DNA of 64,000 nt, from positions 1 through 64,000 of the forward strand of contig JAZKJV010003268.1 of NCBI GenBank assembly GCA_037367405.1, in the 5' to 3' direction. The translations under genes were made by a program, and so were the position numbers. How positions within the stretch are numbered: position 1 is the stretch's first letter; the number at the start of each line of letters is the position of its first letter. The notes below the pieces were generated by a model. That model was not told where the DNA came from. It worked only from the letters and a program-made list of their open reading frames with translations, and did not search any database. This document shows, one piece after another, positions 21,401-31,222 of this stretch. The DNA is from Ottelia alismoides. Taxonomy: Eukaryota; Streptophyta; Magnoliopsida; Alismatales; Hydrocharitaceae.

Positions 21401-22282
21401 CGTCCGCCCGAGTGGATAGTACTTATTCAAGTACTCGGTGCGGAGCTGCTCCCAGGTATAGACAAATCTCCCCAAATTCTTCAGCCAGGTGGCTGCTCTA
21501 TCTGCCAGTGAAAAGGGGAATGCGATCATCCTGATCGTGTCCTGGTCCACATGTCTGTCGTGGACAGTGCTGCATATCATAAGAAACTCCTGGAGGTGGA
21601 GGTGGGGCTCCTCTGTAGCAAGTCCATGGAACCGCGGGAGCATCTGCAAGGTGTTCGGGGGGAACTTGAAGTCCCCCACGATAGCTGGAACCACAACCCA
21701 ATGGTGCATCAAAGTAGATCCGGGGTTGTGCAACTCCCGCATCGGTCTAGGTGGTCCTGCTCCTCCTGCGGCTGCTGCCGCTGCGGCGGCGGCCGCGGCT
21801 GCTGCTGCTGCTGCGGCTCGAGCCTGTGCATCTGCATCCGGGATCTCCTCGGGCTCGCTCTGCTGGTCTCTCTCTGCTCTGAGCCTCTCTAACTCACGCC
21901 TCATCTCCATCATGAAAGCTCCCTGATCGCGGAGCTGCTGCTGAACTGTATCAAGTGATGCGATCAGGGTGGAGTTGATCGCTCCCTGGTCTAGTACAAT
22001 ATGCTCTGGTCTACGGGAGTGATCATCTGAACTGCCTGCGCCGGCCATCTCGACGTCTGCAAAATCAAATGAGCCCAACTCAGGTGCTGTCAAGTGTATC
22101 AATCTCTCCTCGGGCTCGTGTCTCTCAGGAAGGTCAGAAAGGGGATCGAGGGGGAACAGGGTGGAGTCGTACTCGGGCTCGGAGAGCGGGTCTGAGCTCT
22201 TGCGAGCCAACCTAGATGATGAGGTAGACGCGCCCGAAAGCGGTGCAGCCAGAGGCTGCCTAAGAGATCGTCTACCCATCAT
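15416..22282 (-). CDS. gag-pol: Athila gag-pol polyprotein, 2288 residues
   Basis: Uninterrupted polyprotein for the element's own replication. Seen in order: acidic N-terminus; poly-Ala run (about 158-172); Ty3-type gag domain (about 205-330, with a W-x-x-L-x-x-E-Y-L-x-K-Y-Y pattern); Gln/Pro-rich linker (about 470-680); VTLRSGR; repeated GGTEAT/GTDA peptides; aspartic protease LLDSGSS (Asp about 1024); reverse transcriptase with FMDD (about 1573); one RNase H (TDAS, about 1720); integrase HHCC finger (about 1925-1970) and D-D-35-E (Asp about 1997 and 2055, Glu about 2091). No CCHC knuckle was seen in gag. The start is the first of two adjacent Met codons; the stop is TGA. All catalytic residues checked are present, so it may still be active. 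Confidence 0.95.
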   Translation of the reverse strand: MMGRRSLRQPLAAPLSGASTSSSRLARKSSDPLSEPEYDSTLFPLDPLSDLPERHEPEERLIHLTAPELGSFDFADVEMAGAGSSDDHSRRPEHIVLDQGAINSTLIASLDTVQQQLRDQGAFMMEMRRELERLRAERDQQSEPEEIPDADAQARAAAAAAAAAAAAAAAAAGGAGPPRPMRELHNPGSTLMHHWVVVPAIVGDFKFPPNTLQMLPRFHGLATEEPHLHLQEFLMICSTVHDRHVDQDTIRMIAFPFSLADRAATWLKNLGRFVYTWEQLRTEYLNKYYPLGRTNAARALISNFSMFPNEQFHEAWERFRELLDRCPHHDITKPNLVQSFFSGLSPELQGLVNASCGGSYFAKDHDQVWAIFEEMAENYMVMSQTRLYTQKTQPHQPGPVQYQRIARVDAGPSSSSAATAAAQLESSAADMGIISEKLDRMELIEKKQCQGIVQMDQMAQVLSDMKTQLMCLQEAQTAPQPRLQSRGDAGSSSSSSQRSSTPVQPRQVHLVQAEPYQQPQHTYQSPPSPEMQMVVYQPDQPLAVLPPAPFDAEPLMDVNGIWYDRPQPGIRRDHPGFRWGSGGAQPQQQPSGQGGQYSHQRDQHQPQQQPPAYQQQSAYGPRPYQQQGQPWRREQQAHQGYQHQQHPPSYPSYPYQQPQPHPQRGHPSGSHESPALDDIARLLTDQQATFRREMDEFRQEMRDLVRGKAAIPAQIEPNPNSLKKKSEQVVPTESATPSDPFDDTSSDLFDADFVTLRSGRTPAGGGASSEHHPEAPQEEEESGTEAAPDDDGGTEATKDADPTGGTEAATSPELGGGTDATHATKPARGTDAARRLPSAAAEQPARGGTEATGVCRERSDVFPRGYVSQNSDINKGKGLHSFGPTVVHDVCVDPVLEPSRPFPSPSSEKDPVIPFPRALQMGKGKKNDPKKRELEEFSQSMIDRFHIQLTLQEALQHIPLLQRSLRERTTVRRRRRNHTSEIHVLTKATCFAIQNRLPAKRPDAGAPYVRCQISEQWFDRTLLDSGSSINLLPAALLDRFELGTLRQSRIVLQFADRSVKRPKGLLRDVIVTIQGLQFPVDFVVLDMEIPESVTDTPIILGRPFLATAKAVTDHDSGKVYFRVQGESIQIETVEEYRARFRSRSDASTDSEQLTDAEPDIHQDCDFVITDDEAAWADLEAQTTLSLSDTADAEMTAEESLESTDLVQDTIAAAEPVLDRSTMTSGGGAEATLFSGGTDATVSDADPSDSESDWADCYDQMPDLSPVEPIDEEEVDAEPSRDSAVEPPSPDPVYESMLSLSQADLADLAAFTQFLPQPDLPAPSIPELKSLPTSLKYRFLAGDPEMYPVIISAELTGKQESRLMGVLEKNRKAIGWSVADLHGISPSVCSHHIYLEEGAKPSREFQRRLNPNLREVVMKEISKWWGAGFIYPISDSKWVSPLHVVPKKTGITTVISESGEEIATRVPTSWRVCVDYRRLNQATKKDHFPLPFIDQIIERLAGKSHYCFLDGYSGYNQVAIAPEDQEKTTFTCPFGTYAFRRMPFGLCNAPATFQRCMLSIFSDMVGECLEVFMDDFSIYGDGFDSCLDCLDRVLQRCIEYHLVLSWEKSHFMVTQGTVLGHIISNRGMEVDPTKVDVIRKLTPPSNLRQLRSFLGHVGFYRRFIHDFSRIARPLTDLLTKDTEFLVDDKCLSSFATLQQCVIEAPVLQPPDWSLPFEIMTDASDFAVGAVLGQRRDGVPFAIHYASRTLDSAQRNYTVTEKEMLAVVFALDKFRSYIIGSRVTLFTDHTAIRYLMAKKDAKARLTRWILLLQEFDIEIKDKPGVKNVVADHLSRLEQPEDSEQIDPIRDTFPDEAILAIASLPWYADIVNFLVAGKVPQDWPRQRLETFLAKAKSYHWEDPILYHEGGDSVWRRCIPQEEHHSVLTYCHKLEVGGHHSGKRTAQKVLQSGLWWPTLFKDSDEFVKRCTDCQRMGTCGQRDMMPMQPIHFCEVFDAWGIDFMGPFPKSQGFEYILLAVDYVSRWVEAIPARAADARTVCRFLRKHIITRFGVPRVLISDGGSHFINDQVKALASEFGIDHRVATPYHPQTNGLAEVSNREIKTILQKVVRPDRKDWSQLLDSVLWAYRTSFKTPLGTSPFRLVYGKPCHLPVELRHKSLWAVTDILMDPDDIGDQRRAELAALEELRDAAFSSSLHYKERVKEWHDSHISHKHFEIGQRVSLFDARLRLFPGKLQSKWKGPYLVRKVHDNGSIDISELSSESTFRVNGQRLKPFLDHEPRVVDIAPIHFA

Positions 22283-23792
22283 CTCGATCTGGCGAGTAGG
22301 GCGGATGAGATCTGGAAAAACTATGATCGAAAAACAAACCCCCGGTTCACCAACGCAACGCGAGTTGAAGACCGTGAAAGTTCGGTCAAATTATCTTGTC
22401 GATTTTATTTTGGTGAACACACAAATATCAGAGCGCTTACGTGACCTGTTGGGATATCCGCTGCTAACCCCAACCGACTGTCCCGCACGGAAGAGTCGGT
22501 AGTCAGTCGAGTTTAGCAACGGGGGGCTCTACCTAGTGTTCGGGTCACTCTCTCGCGCATACAAACCAAGCAATGAGGGGGTTGCTCTCCCCAAGACAGA
22601 ATTTTTTAGGGTGAGCGAGTTTTAAGGTCAATAGTTTTAGCAGTCCCAATTTTATGGTTACACTTTTTTAGGTATTTTTCAAATCAAACAAAATCGCCTA
22701 ACGAATTTTTCGATTCTCCTGATTATTAAGTCAAAAACAGGGGGGAGAAGTCGAAAAAGCCGATGCACGAGAAATCAATGATGCATGCAAAGTCAGAAAT
22801 GCGTACCTTGCCTCCAGCTCTCTACATGCAAAATGATCCGCGCATAAAATAAAAGACAGAAATTAAACTAAGCTAAATGATGCAGCGGGAAGCCGAGTCC
22901 TAGACGAGCAACTTCTAGCGAAGAACCGTCTAACCGGTCACCGACCTCCAAGCCAAAGGGTCCGGTCTTGGCTCGTCCCTCCCCTGCCCGACAAATCGGG
23001 GGTAGGAGTAAGCGCTTTACAGGACGAGCTACGGCACGTAGGCTACGGAAGCTAGCGACTCGGTTATTTTTATTATTTATTTTAAGTAGGTCCAATTACG
23101 GTTCTATAGGAACAGATATGCCTTAAGGTGTGCGGATCCTACTCAACTACGTCACAATCACCAGAAAGTCCTAAATCTAGGGGCTCGAGCAAAAACCGCG
23201 CAAATCCGGAAAATGACAGTAAGAAATAAAAAGAAAGTCGCGAAGAAAACCGCGAAAAAGCCGCGAGGTCCTAATGGGTCCCCCGAGCACACCGGTGCTC
23301 GGCGAAACAGACCCGCTACGGTGGTCAAGTCCAAACAGTCTCAGAAGTGTCCTGTATTATTACAATTAATAATGAATGAACTGAAATAAAACTATCCTAA
23401 TACCTCACCCACTCACTCTCTCTCTCGCTCTCTCCTGTGGCTTCGTAGAGAAAGAAGCCGCCTCCAAGTGCCGCGGCTGCACCGGCTCCTCGAAAGTCGC
23501 CTCCGCGGTCCTCGGGCCCTCGCAAGAAACAGAAAAGAGTGGTCAGTCCAGGAAGAATAATCAAATAATAGAGAAAAATAAAAGAAAATACAAGTGAGGG
23601 TATATATGCAAAAATGGAAATAAAATAATCACACAAAATAAAACCAAAATAAAAATAAAAGAAAATAAGAATAAAACAAAATAAAACAAAAAGAAACTAA
23701 ATACAAAAGCCGCGAAAAGCCGCGAGCTCCGAAGAGCCGCGAAAAGCCGCGAAAATAAAAACGAAAATAAAAACAACACTACTAAGCCGTGC
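22283..23792 (-). other. Untranslated leader between primer site and gag
   Basis: About 1.5 kb without a convincing gene. Near the primer site (23709-23752) CCGCGAAAAGCCGCGA-type blocks recur around a GAGCTC palindrome, next to an A-rich AAAATAAAA stretch (about 23570-23700). Retroelement leaders often hold packaging or dimer signals here, but that role is only inferred. Confidence 0.6.
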
Positions 23793-23810
23793 TCCCCGGC
23801 AACGGCGCCA
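23793..23810 (-). promoter_or_regulatory. Primer binding site, tRNA-Asp type
   Basis: On the minus strand TGGCGCCGTTGCCGGGGA lies three bases (GAA) inside the 5' LTR. It is complementary to the 3' end of plant tRNA-Asp, the usual primer of Athila elements. Confidence 0.9.
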
Positions 23811-23813
23811 TTC

Positions 23814-26800
23814 TGATGAGCGACCCGAGCGAACGAGGTAAAGGTACTAAATAGGTCGTTGCGACCTCTATCACTCAGAGTCACTCAATCAAGAAAAATA
23901 TCGAACCGCGAAAGAAATCAGAGATCAAAACACGAAGTGCGGTCCTAGCTATGGGATTAACCTGGTATAGCTCCCAGGGTCGAACACAAGGAGCACGGGT
24001 TGGCCTAGGGCCTACGAAGTAGTAAAAAGAAAATAAAATAGAAAAGTATTTTTTTAGTGGTTTTTAATAATTTTTATATTTTTTTAGGATTTTAGAATAT
24101 GAAGAAAATAAAAGAAGGCAAATATAAACACACTTTGGCAATTTATTTAACACACCAAAAATCAAGCAAAAATTCAAGAAAAATGGTTTTTATGTTTTTT
24201 AGGTTTTTAAGTGTTTTTGGTGAATTTTTGGGATTTTTATAAGGTATATTTTATTTTCTAAAAATCAAACAGTGCTAAAAAGAAAGGGTACTGTCCAGCA
24301 AGGACCAAAACCCAAAGATAAAATATCTAAGGATCTCAGAGGGCCCTGGAGGTAATTTTCCTGTATTCTAGAGAAAATAAGGAAAATTTGGGCACCAAAA
24401 TTATTGTTTTTGGATTTTTAGATTATTTATTATAATTTTTATGAGTTTTTAAGGGTTTTTAGATTTTTAGGGTTTTTAAGTGATGAAAAATAGCCAAAAT
24501 TGGCTAGAAAATCAAACAACAAACAAAGAATAGTAGCTAATTTTTTTAGAATTTTTGGGGGTGATTTTATATTTTTTTGGAATTTTTAAACCTAGACAGT
24601 AGCTAAAAAGGATGTTTTTGAATTTTTAAAAATACTAAATCAAATCAAAAATGTCCTCAAAAATCCGTAAAATTCCTACACCATGGCAGGTGCCATGTGT
24701 CAAAATCTCATTGGATTTGGAGGTAATTTGATATTTTATTCAAAAATCATAAGGGGGCACAGTGCACAGGGACGTAAGTGCAAATACCCGCAAGTCTGGG
24801 GGCCAAGGTGCAAAAATCCCAGCTAAACACGCGTGTGGCGCATGCCTGGGGCACTCAGGGGCCTTTTGGTAATAAAAACCAACTCCTGGGACCTTTTGGT
24901 AACTCGTACCAAAAAGTCCAAGGGTACGGTTGCAATTAACCCACTAAAATCCGCACATGTAGAAATAAAAGGCTCACAGGGGTATAGATGCAATTACCAA
25001 AAAGTATTCATTCATTCAAGAACCCATCAGAACTACAGGATAAAAGATGTAAATAGCCCAACTAAACACGTGACGAAGCACGTGGACTCACATACACAGG
25101 GGCATACATGCAAATACAAACAAGCACCAGGTCCAGAATGCAATTTACCCTACGTAAATAAAACTACTAAAGTATTTACAGGACTAGAAATAAAAGACGC
25201 AAACTACGAGGGGGCCTAAGTAAATTACCGCTTTATTCGTCGACGGCTGGATAGGCGCCACGTAGGTGATCGGACGGCTCAGAATGGGTGGCGCTTCTCT
25301 TCTCTTCCGCACGTGGCCGATCGACGGTGCAGAGGGGGCCACGTGGATGATCCAACGGGTCAGGTGCTGTGGGTTCCCTCTCTCTGATCTGACGGTCCGG
25401 ATGGCTCCTCTGGATGATCGGATGGATGCTGCTCCTCGGTGAACGGACGGACACGATCAAAACTGGAGCGGAGGGGTCATCGGACGGTGCTGGAGGATGG
25501 TGGAAGAACACTCAGCCGGCGAGCTTCGCCGGCCTCGTGTGCGTGCTAGGCTCCTCCTCAGCTGCCTCCAAGTATCGGAGAAGATCGGCGGTGAAGTCCC
25601 GCAGCTGCTGAAGACCTCAGATGACCCGGCCGAGCCCTGGAGGGGTTCCGGCGAGGTCGGCGGCGCGGAGCTCTTGGCCTGAATGTGAGGGGGCCTCAGA
25701 TGGCTCCCTCTTGACCTGCAAAGCGAACCAAAAGCTTCGCGGGTCGAGGGCAAAGTGCCTCGACCCGAAGAAGCGGCGTGAGGGTGAACAAGGGATCAGG
25801 GCGAACGAGCTCCGGCGAGCGGAGGATGGTGGAACTCGACTCCCAGCTCCGGGGCGAGCTGGGTTGGATGAATGGGCGAAGAACGTGCGTGAGGGAGTGG
25901 CGAAGGTGATAGTGTGCTCCGATGATCGAGATAGTACGCGATATGGCCGGAATCAGAGGAACACGTCGGAGAGTCGATTTGGGTGAAACTACAAATTAAA
26001 CGAAATGGGCGAGCTAAAAGGCTACCTGGGTGGAGCGAAAGACTGGGCTGGAGCTTGGCTAGCTCCTGGTCGTCGCCTCGAAGGGCGTCAAGGCCTGAGG
26101 ATCGAGCTCCGGTCGGGTGGCGGAGCACGGCGGCGCGAAGCAGCCGGATCGATGGTCGGCCACCTCCTCCTCGCTGCAACAGGTACAATCGCGAGCTGTC
26201 ACCTCGGTGATTGCTCTGGAGGTCACGGGAGTGAGAATGGGGAGCCAAAGATGCGAGTGGAGTGCGGCGGAGCTCGGCTTTTATGTGGGTGCAGGTCCGG
26301 GAAGAGGAGCTCGGGTCCGGCTCGATGGAGCACGGATCCCTAGGATCGATGTCGGGCGAGATTCCCGGATACCTGGGGCGTAATTAGGACCAAGGATTAG
26401 GCTAAATGGAGGTCGGATCTGGTTAGAATAAATGGGAGAAGATGGGTCCGCGAACCAGATCCGGCTCTGGTGGTCCTGGGGGAGGTGTTGACCGGGGGTC
26501 AACAATCCCCCGTGGACCAATCAGAGCCCGCCAAGGCCTGAGTTTTTATTTGATTTTTTTTTGGGCCTTTAAATGGCCGAATTTTCAAAAACTTAAAACA
26601 TGAAATATTTTTAATTTATTTTTTTCTATTTTTTTGTGATTTTTAATTAATTTTTGGAAATAAAAATAAGGTATTTACAATATAGGTCTATACATAGGTA
26701 TATATACAATATATGATTTTTGATTTTTGATTTTTTAATTAGTTATTTTTATACATTTTTATTCCTATTTTATATTTTATTTATTTATAGAATAAAATGA

Positions 26801-27451
26801 GGAATAAAAGGCCATTTTTATTTTATTTTTATTATATACATAGGTGAAATAAATAGATATATACATCTATGTACATGGCATATATACAATTTTGTAATTT
26901 TTATTTGATTTTTGTTTTGTTTCTTTTTATTTATTTTATTTACAATATGTAATAAAGAGTATTTACAAAAATGTGTGGAAAATAATTTTATTTATTTATA
27001 AGGTTAAATAAATAGGGAAGGTGGTTTATGTACATGGTGTAAGGGTATTTTTGGTCTTTTTGATTTTTAAATTTTTATTTTGTTTTTAATAGTGTATAAA
27101 TATATACAAAATATATACAAACATATTTTTGGATGAGGAAAATATTATTTATTTATTTACATAAAATATGTACACATGTGAGCCCCTATCTCCCTCTACT
27201 TGGCTTTTATGCGGTCAGGCCCATGCTGAGCCCTCCCTTGGGTTAGGTTGCTCAATATTTATTCTAAATATTTCCCTCTTTTTCTTTTTCATCTTTATTC
27301 TTTTATTTTTGCACAAAAACATGCTAATTATCTAGATTTACAAAAATGCATGCTTTTGCTAACTTTTCCTATTTACACATATCTACATGCATTTGCATAT
27401 GTTTTTGTAGCTAAAATATAAGAATAAAGAGTGATGAATGGGTATTCATCA
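23814..27451 (-). repeat. 5' LTR of the Athila element (3638 bp)
   Basis: Colinear with 9690-13326 and nearly identical. Differences noted include C/T at the GCTCCCAGG site near 23970, C/A at the GGATCGAGC site near 26100, a one-base T-run indel near 26560, and changes in the AATAAAGAGTATTTAC block near 26955. A TATA-like site lies at about 26278-26285 (minus strand). It would drive transcription of gag-pol toward lower coordinates. Confidence 0.95.
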
Positions 27452-27599
27452 GTTATTAGCAAAAGGGGATGGAGATTAAACAGATGATTGCGCGTGTAAG
27501 AGTTAAGCACTATTCATTGTTTTAGGAGTGTAATTGTGAATTATCGAGGGTTTCTGAGGTGATTATGAAAGTACTCAGGATTATGAGTGTAAACATCCC

Positions 27600-28039
27600 T
27601 AAAATTTATATAGTCGTTGCTAATTTGTTAAACAATATGAAGAAAAGTTCTTGAAAAAGTTAAAGGGTAATGGAGATTGTGGGACTCATTGCATGTGATA
27701 TAGCAATGAATACAACGTTCATTGTCAAATTCAGAAATCGTGCTAATTTTACAACTGATAGTATTAGTTTTTAGAACATCAATATCGAAACATATAATAA
27801 TGATTCTTCAAATTATTTGTGACTATGTAGGTTCATTTTATTTCAATGAAATTTATGAATTTTACCTTTAACTAGGAATTAAATTAAATTTATTAGAAGA
27901 ACAAGATTTAATGTGCATTCTAAAAATTATAAACTCTTTGTTTATACATATGCATTTCAAAATATGCACATTTCAAATACCACTTAACCTTTGTTAGTAA
28001 ATTCTATTATACGGTAAACCATCATATATATATATATAA
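27600..28039. other. AT-rich spacer between two MULEs
   Basis: No gene seen. It ends in a (TA)n run that is the target of the 14-kb MULE. Confidence 0.5.
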
Positions 28040-28110
28040 GGCTTATCTAGAGGGCACTGTGCCCATTTAGCAATTAATAGGCCCCTAATTGTAGACGTCC
28101 GATTAAAATC
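28040..28110 (+). repeat. Left terminal inverted repeat of the 14-kb MULE
   Basis: It shares AGAGGGCACTGTGCCCATTT with the right end, then diverges (AATAGGCCCCTAATTG against AATGAGCCCTTATTCC on the right). Confidence 0.75.
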
Positions 28111-30063
28111 GTGAGGTCTAAATAAAATTTCGATGATAATTTCAAATATGGAATATTTTGAATACAATTACTAATATCGCGAGAAATATGGGCAGTAAAT
28201 TAATTTCATTGACGCCATTTGTTACGATGATTAACAAAACAAAATTGAGTTTCCTTATTACCAAGAACGGCGATCAAACAAAGCCAAAACCTTCTTTCGT
28301 ACGCCTTCATCTTCGAGGTCGCTTTGAGGTCGCTTCATCTTCGACATCAGTAAGTTTTTATGTATAGTCGTCTTTGAAGAACATTTTGAAAATATTTTCT
28401 TTCCTATAATTTAAACATATTTAAATTCCGATTCAGATCTTACTAAATTTTGATGCAGACTTATTAAAAAATCATGTACAGGTACTGATAGTAAGAAAAA
28501 TTTTGGGTGTTGGATTAAGAACAATAGTTTATCGCTTCAAATATTTTGAAATGATTTATCGTTTAATTTTTTCGTTTAAGAACAAATATGTTATCGCTTC
28601 TAAGATTCTATATTAAATATAGTTACTTATAAATAAAGTAAACTTACTGCTTGATTATTCTAAGTTACTGATACATATTCCAAAATTACAAGAATAACTA
28701 TTGTTTTTTTAATTGTAAATTAATATTACTGATAAAATGATTGAAGTTACTGAAACCTTCATCGTACTTACTGATAGAATCTTCAAAGTTACTGAATGTA
28801 TTCTCCAAATGTAAGATGGTAAGAAATAGTTACTTATACAATAAATATACTTACTGATGCATTCTTCAATGTTACTTATACGTGTTACGATCTTACAAAT
28901 AATTTTAAGAAGTAAGAACATTACTGATAGATAAGATTTAGAAAGTTACTAATGATACATCAATATTACAGATTAAAGATTGTAAGTTACTGCTGCCTAA
29001 TTCTATGTTACTGATACATATTCCAATATTTGAACCATAACTCTAATGTCATTTTAAGTTTAAAGATTAAAGTTACTGATAATATGATGGAACTTATTAA
29101 TGTCTTCATATAACTTACTGATATTAAAGTTACTGATAAGATGATGGAACTTACTAATGTCTTCATCTAACTTACTGATAGAACTTTCAAATTTACTGAA
29201 TGTATTCTCTAAATGTAATATGGGAAATAGTTACTGATTCATTAAATAATCTTACTAATGCATTCTTCAATGTTACTGATAAGTGTTACGATCTTACGAA
29301 TAATTTTGTGAAGCATGAAATTACTGATTCAAGTATCATAGTTACTGATACCGGTTAGCATCATGAAGTTACTGGTACATGCATCTAACTTACTAATTGA
29401 TAATGAATAAAAATATACTATGACTTTAAAGTTACCTGTATAAGTACAAAAGTTACTTGCCATATATATAATATTACCATCATGATATTATAATATATTT
29501 TTCCAATAAATTGCTTTTTACCGCCTTATCATAAAACACAAGATAGGTTAACTTTCAAAAACTTACTTCAGGCGAGAGTGCTCGGTTCGCGGCGGAGCAG
29601 TGAAGACCTTCTCGACGATTGCAACGAGGGCGGAGAAGGCTAAACACGGTCAGACACGGTTAGTGAAAGATTAACAACCGTCATCTTCCATTGTAATGCT
29701 AGGTTACTTCCAAAATGAGTTTTTTTTAGAATTATACGTATTAGGGTTACGAAAAAAATCCTTTCAACTTTGAACACTTTGGTATGAATCCAATAGCTGC
29801 ATGCATATTACATATTGAGAAAGATGTTTCCAATAGCTGCATACATATGTTTACTAATTCTTTACTATTAAGTCTAGTTTTTTACTTTTGCGGTTGCATT
29901 TTTATCTTACCATTGCCTAAATCTAATGAAGCTTAACAAAGAACTACTGAATATATCTCAAATTTATGGTTCAGTAGATTATTTAATACTTGATGTTCCT
30001 GTTGAAATCACTAAAATTGTTATATCAGTAATTGATATTAGTATTTCATTTACTATTTTGCAG
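28111..30063 (+). other. 5' region of the Ulp1-type gene with TTACTGATA array
   Basis: A possible untranslated exon ends CGACATCA followed by donor GTAAGT (28350). A second GC-rich patch follows TTCAG at about 29574. Between them (28660-29400) I count about 25 copies of TTACTGATA or close variants, all on the plus strand. The part 29009-29440 is repeated at 33802-34233. Confidence 0.6.
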
Positions 30064-31222
30064 ATGGAACAAGCAAAAACATTTGATGTTTCTTACAAGA
30101 GACGAACACCGCAAGATGTAAAAAAAGGATCTATGGAATCTGCAAGTGGTAAATTTGTTATTTTTTAATTTAAAATTTATAATATAATTCAATTATGTCT
30201 TAACAAGTAACTTAATGCAGATACAAGCTTTGAGGGAGATAAAACTACTGAAATTACAACTGGTAAGCTTGCATATTAACTTACAAAATGGTAATACTTA
30301 ATATCATAACTTACTATTCACAAACTTTTGTGCTGTGTAGAAAGAGCATCAGTTTTGAGTCTTGCAAATGTAAAGGATGATGCAAAGATAGAACCATTGC
30401 CAGGTTAGAAAATATCCACTAAGATTGTAAGTTAAGAAAAGCCTATTTTATATGCAAAATTTTAAATGGTTATAATTTCATATTCATCATTGACTAACAG
30501 AATAAACCATAAAAAGAGTATCAGTATGCATATTTAAAGCATCAGTATGCTTAATGAACTTACGAATTCTTCTGCAATTATTACTAATGAGTTTACTAAT
30601 ATTACAACATGATATTTCATAACTTACTAATACAATAGCCTACTAATACTTACGTATTCTTACGTATTTAAAGTATCAGTATTGAATTTATGTAAATTAC
30701 GTGTGTCATGACATAACTTACTGATACTTACGTATTCTTTTGCAATTATTACAAATGAGTTTGATAATATTACATCGTGATATCATATAACTTACTGACA
30801 CATCTGATACATAAGAGCTTACTTATTCTATTACAAAAGTTACTATCGAAACTGAAAATATTACTTATGTCATAATAAGGCTTACTGAGACTTACATGTG
30901 CTACACTAGTGCTACTATTGAATTTATGTATATTACTTGTGTCATAACATAGCTTACTGATACTTACTTATTCTTTTGCAGTTATTACTAATGAGATTGA
31001 TAATATTACTTTGTGATACAATATAACTTACTTATACATTTGAAACATAGGAGTTTACTTATTCTCTTATAGCAGATATTACTATCGAAAATGAAAATAT
31101 TACTTATGTCATAATAAATCTTACTGATACTTACATGTGCTACACTAGTGCTTACTGATTCTTTTGCAAGTATTACTATTTTATATGCAAAATTTTAAAT
31201 GGTTATAATTTCATTATTGCAG

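Larger units (their letters stand above)
9690..27451 (-). mobile_element. Complete Athila-lineage Ty3 LTR retrotransposon
   Basis: Full structure on the minus strand: 5' LTR 23814-27451, tRNA-Asp primer site 23793-23810, leader, gag-pol 22282-15416, a 2-kb non-coding 3' region, polypurine tract 13327-13334, 3' LTR 9690-13326. Perfect 5-bp target duplication GTTAT at 9685-9689 and 27452-27456. I noted about a dozen differences between the LTRs by eye, so the insertion is recent. No env-like frame. FMDD in the reverse transcriptase, the VTLRSGR motif before the protease and the tRNA-Asp primer fit the Athila lineage. It is inserted in an older MULE. Confidence 0.95.
8642..27599. mobile_element. 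Old Pack-MULE-like element, split by the Athila insertion
   Basis: Outer ends are terminal inverted repeats of about 75 bp: left GAGATATTTACACCCACAAC and right (minus strand from 27599) GGGATGTTTACACTCATAAT. Both run on to CCTCGATAATTCA. Flanks TTACATTTA and TAAAATTTA agree at 7 of 9 bases, fitting a decayed 9-bp Mutator target duplication. Without the Athila element it would be about 1.2 kb, with a GC-rich cargo at 8860-9580. It has no transposase. Confidence 0.65.
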
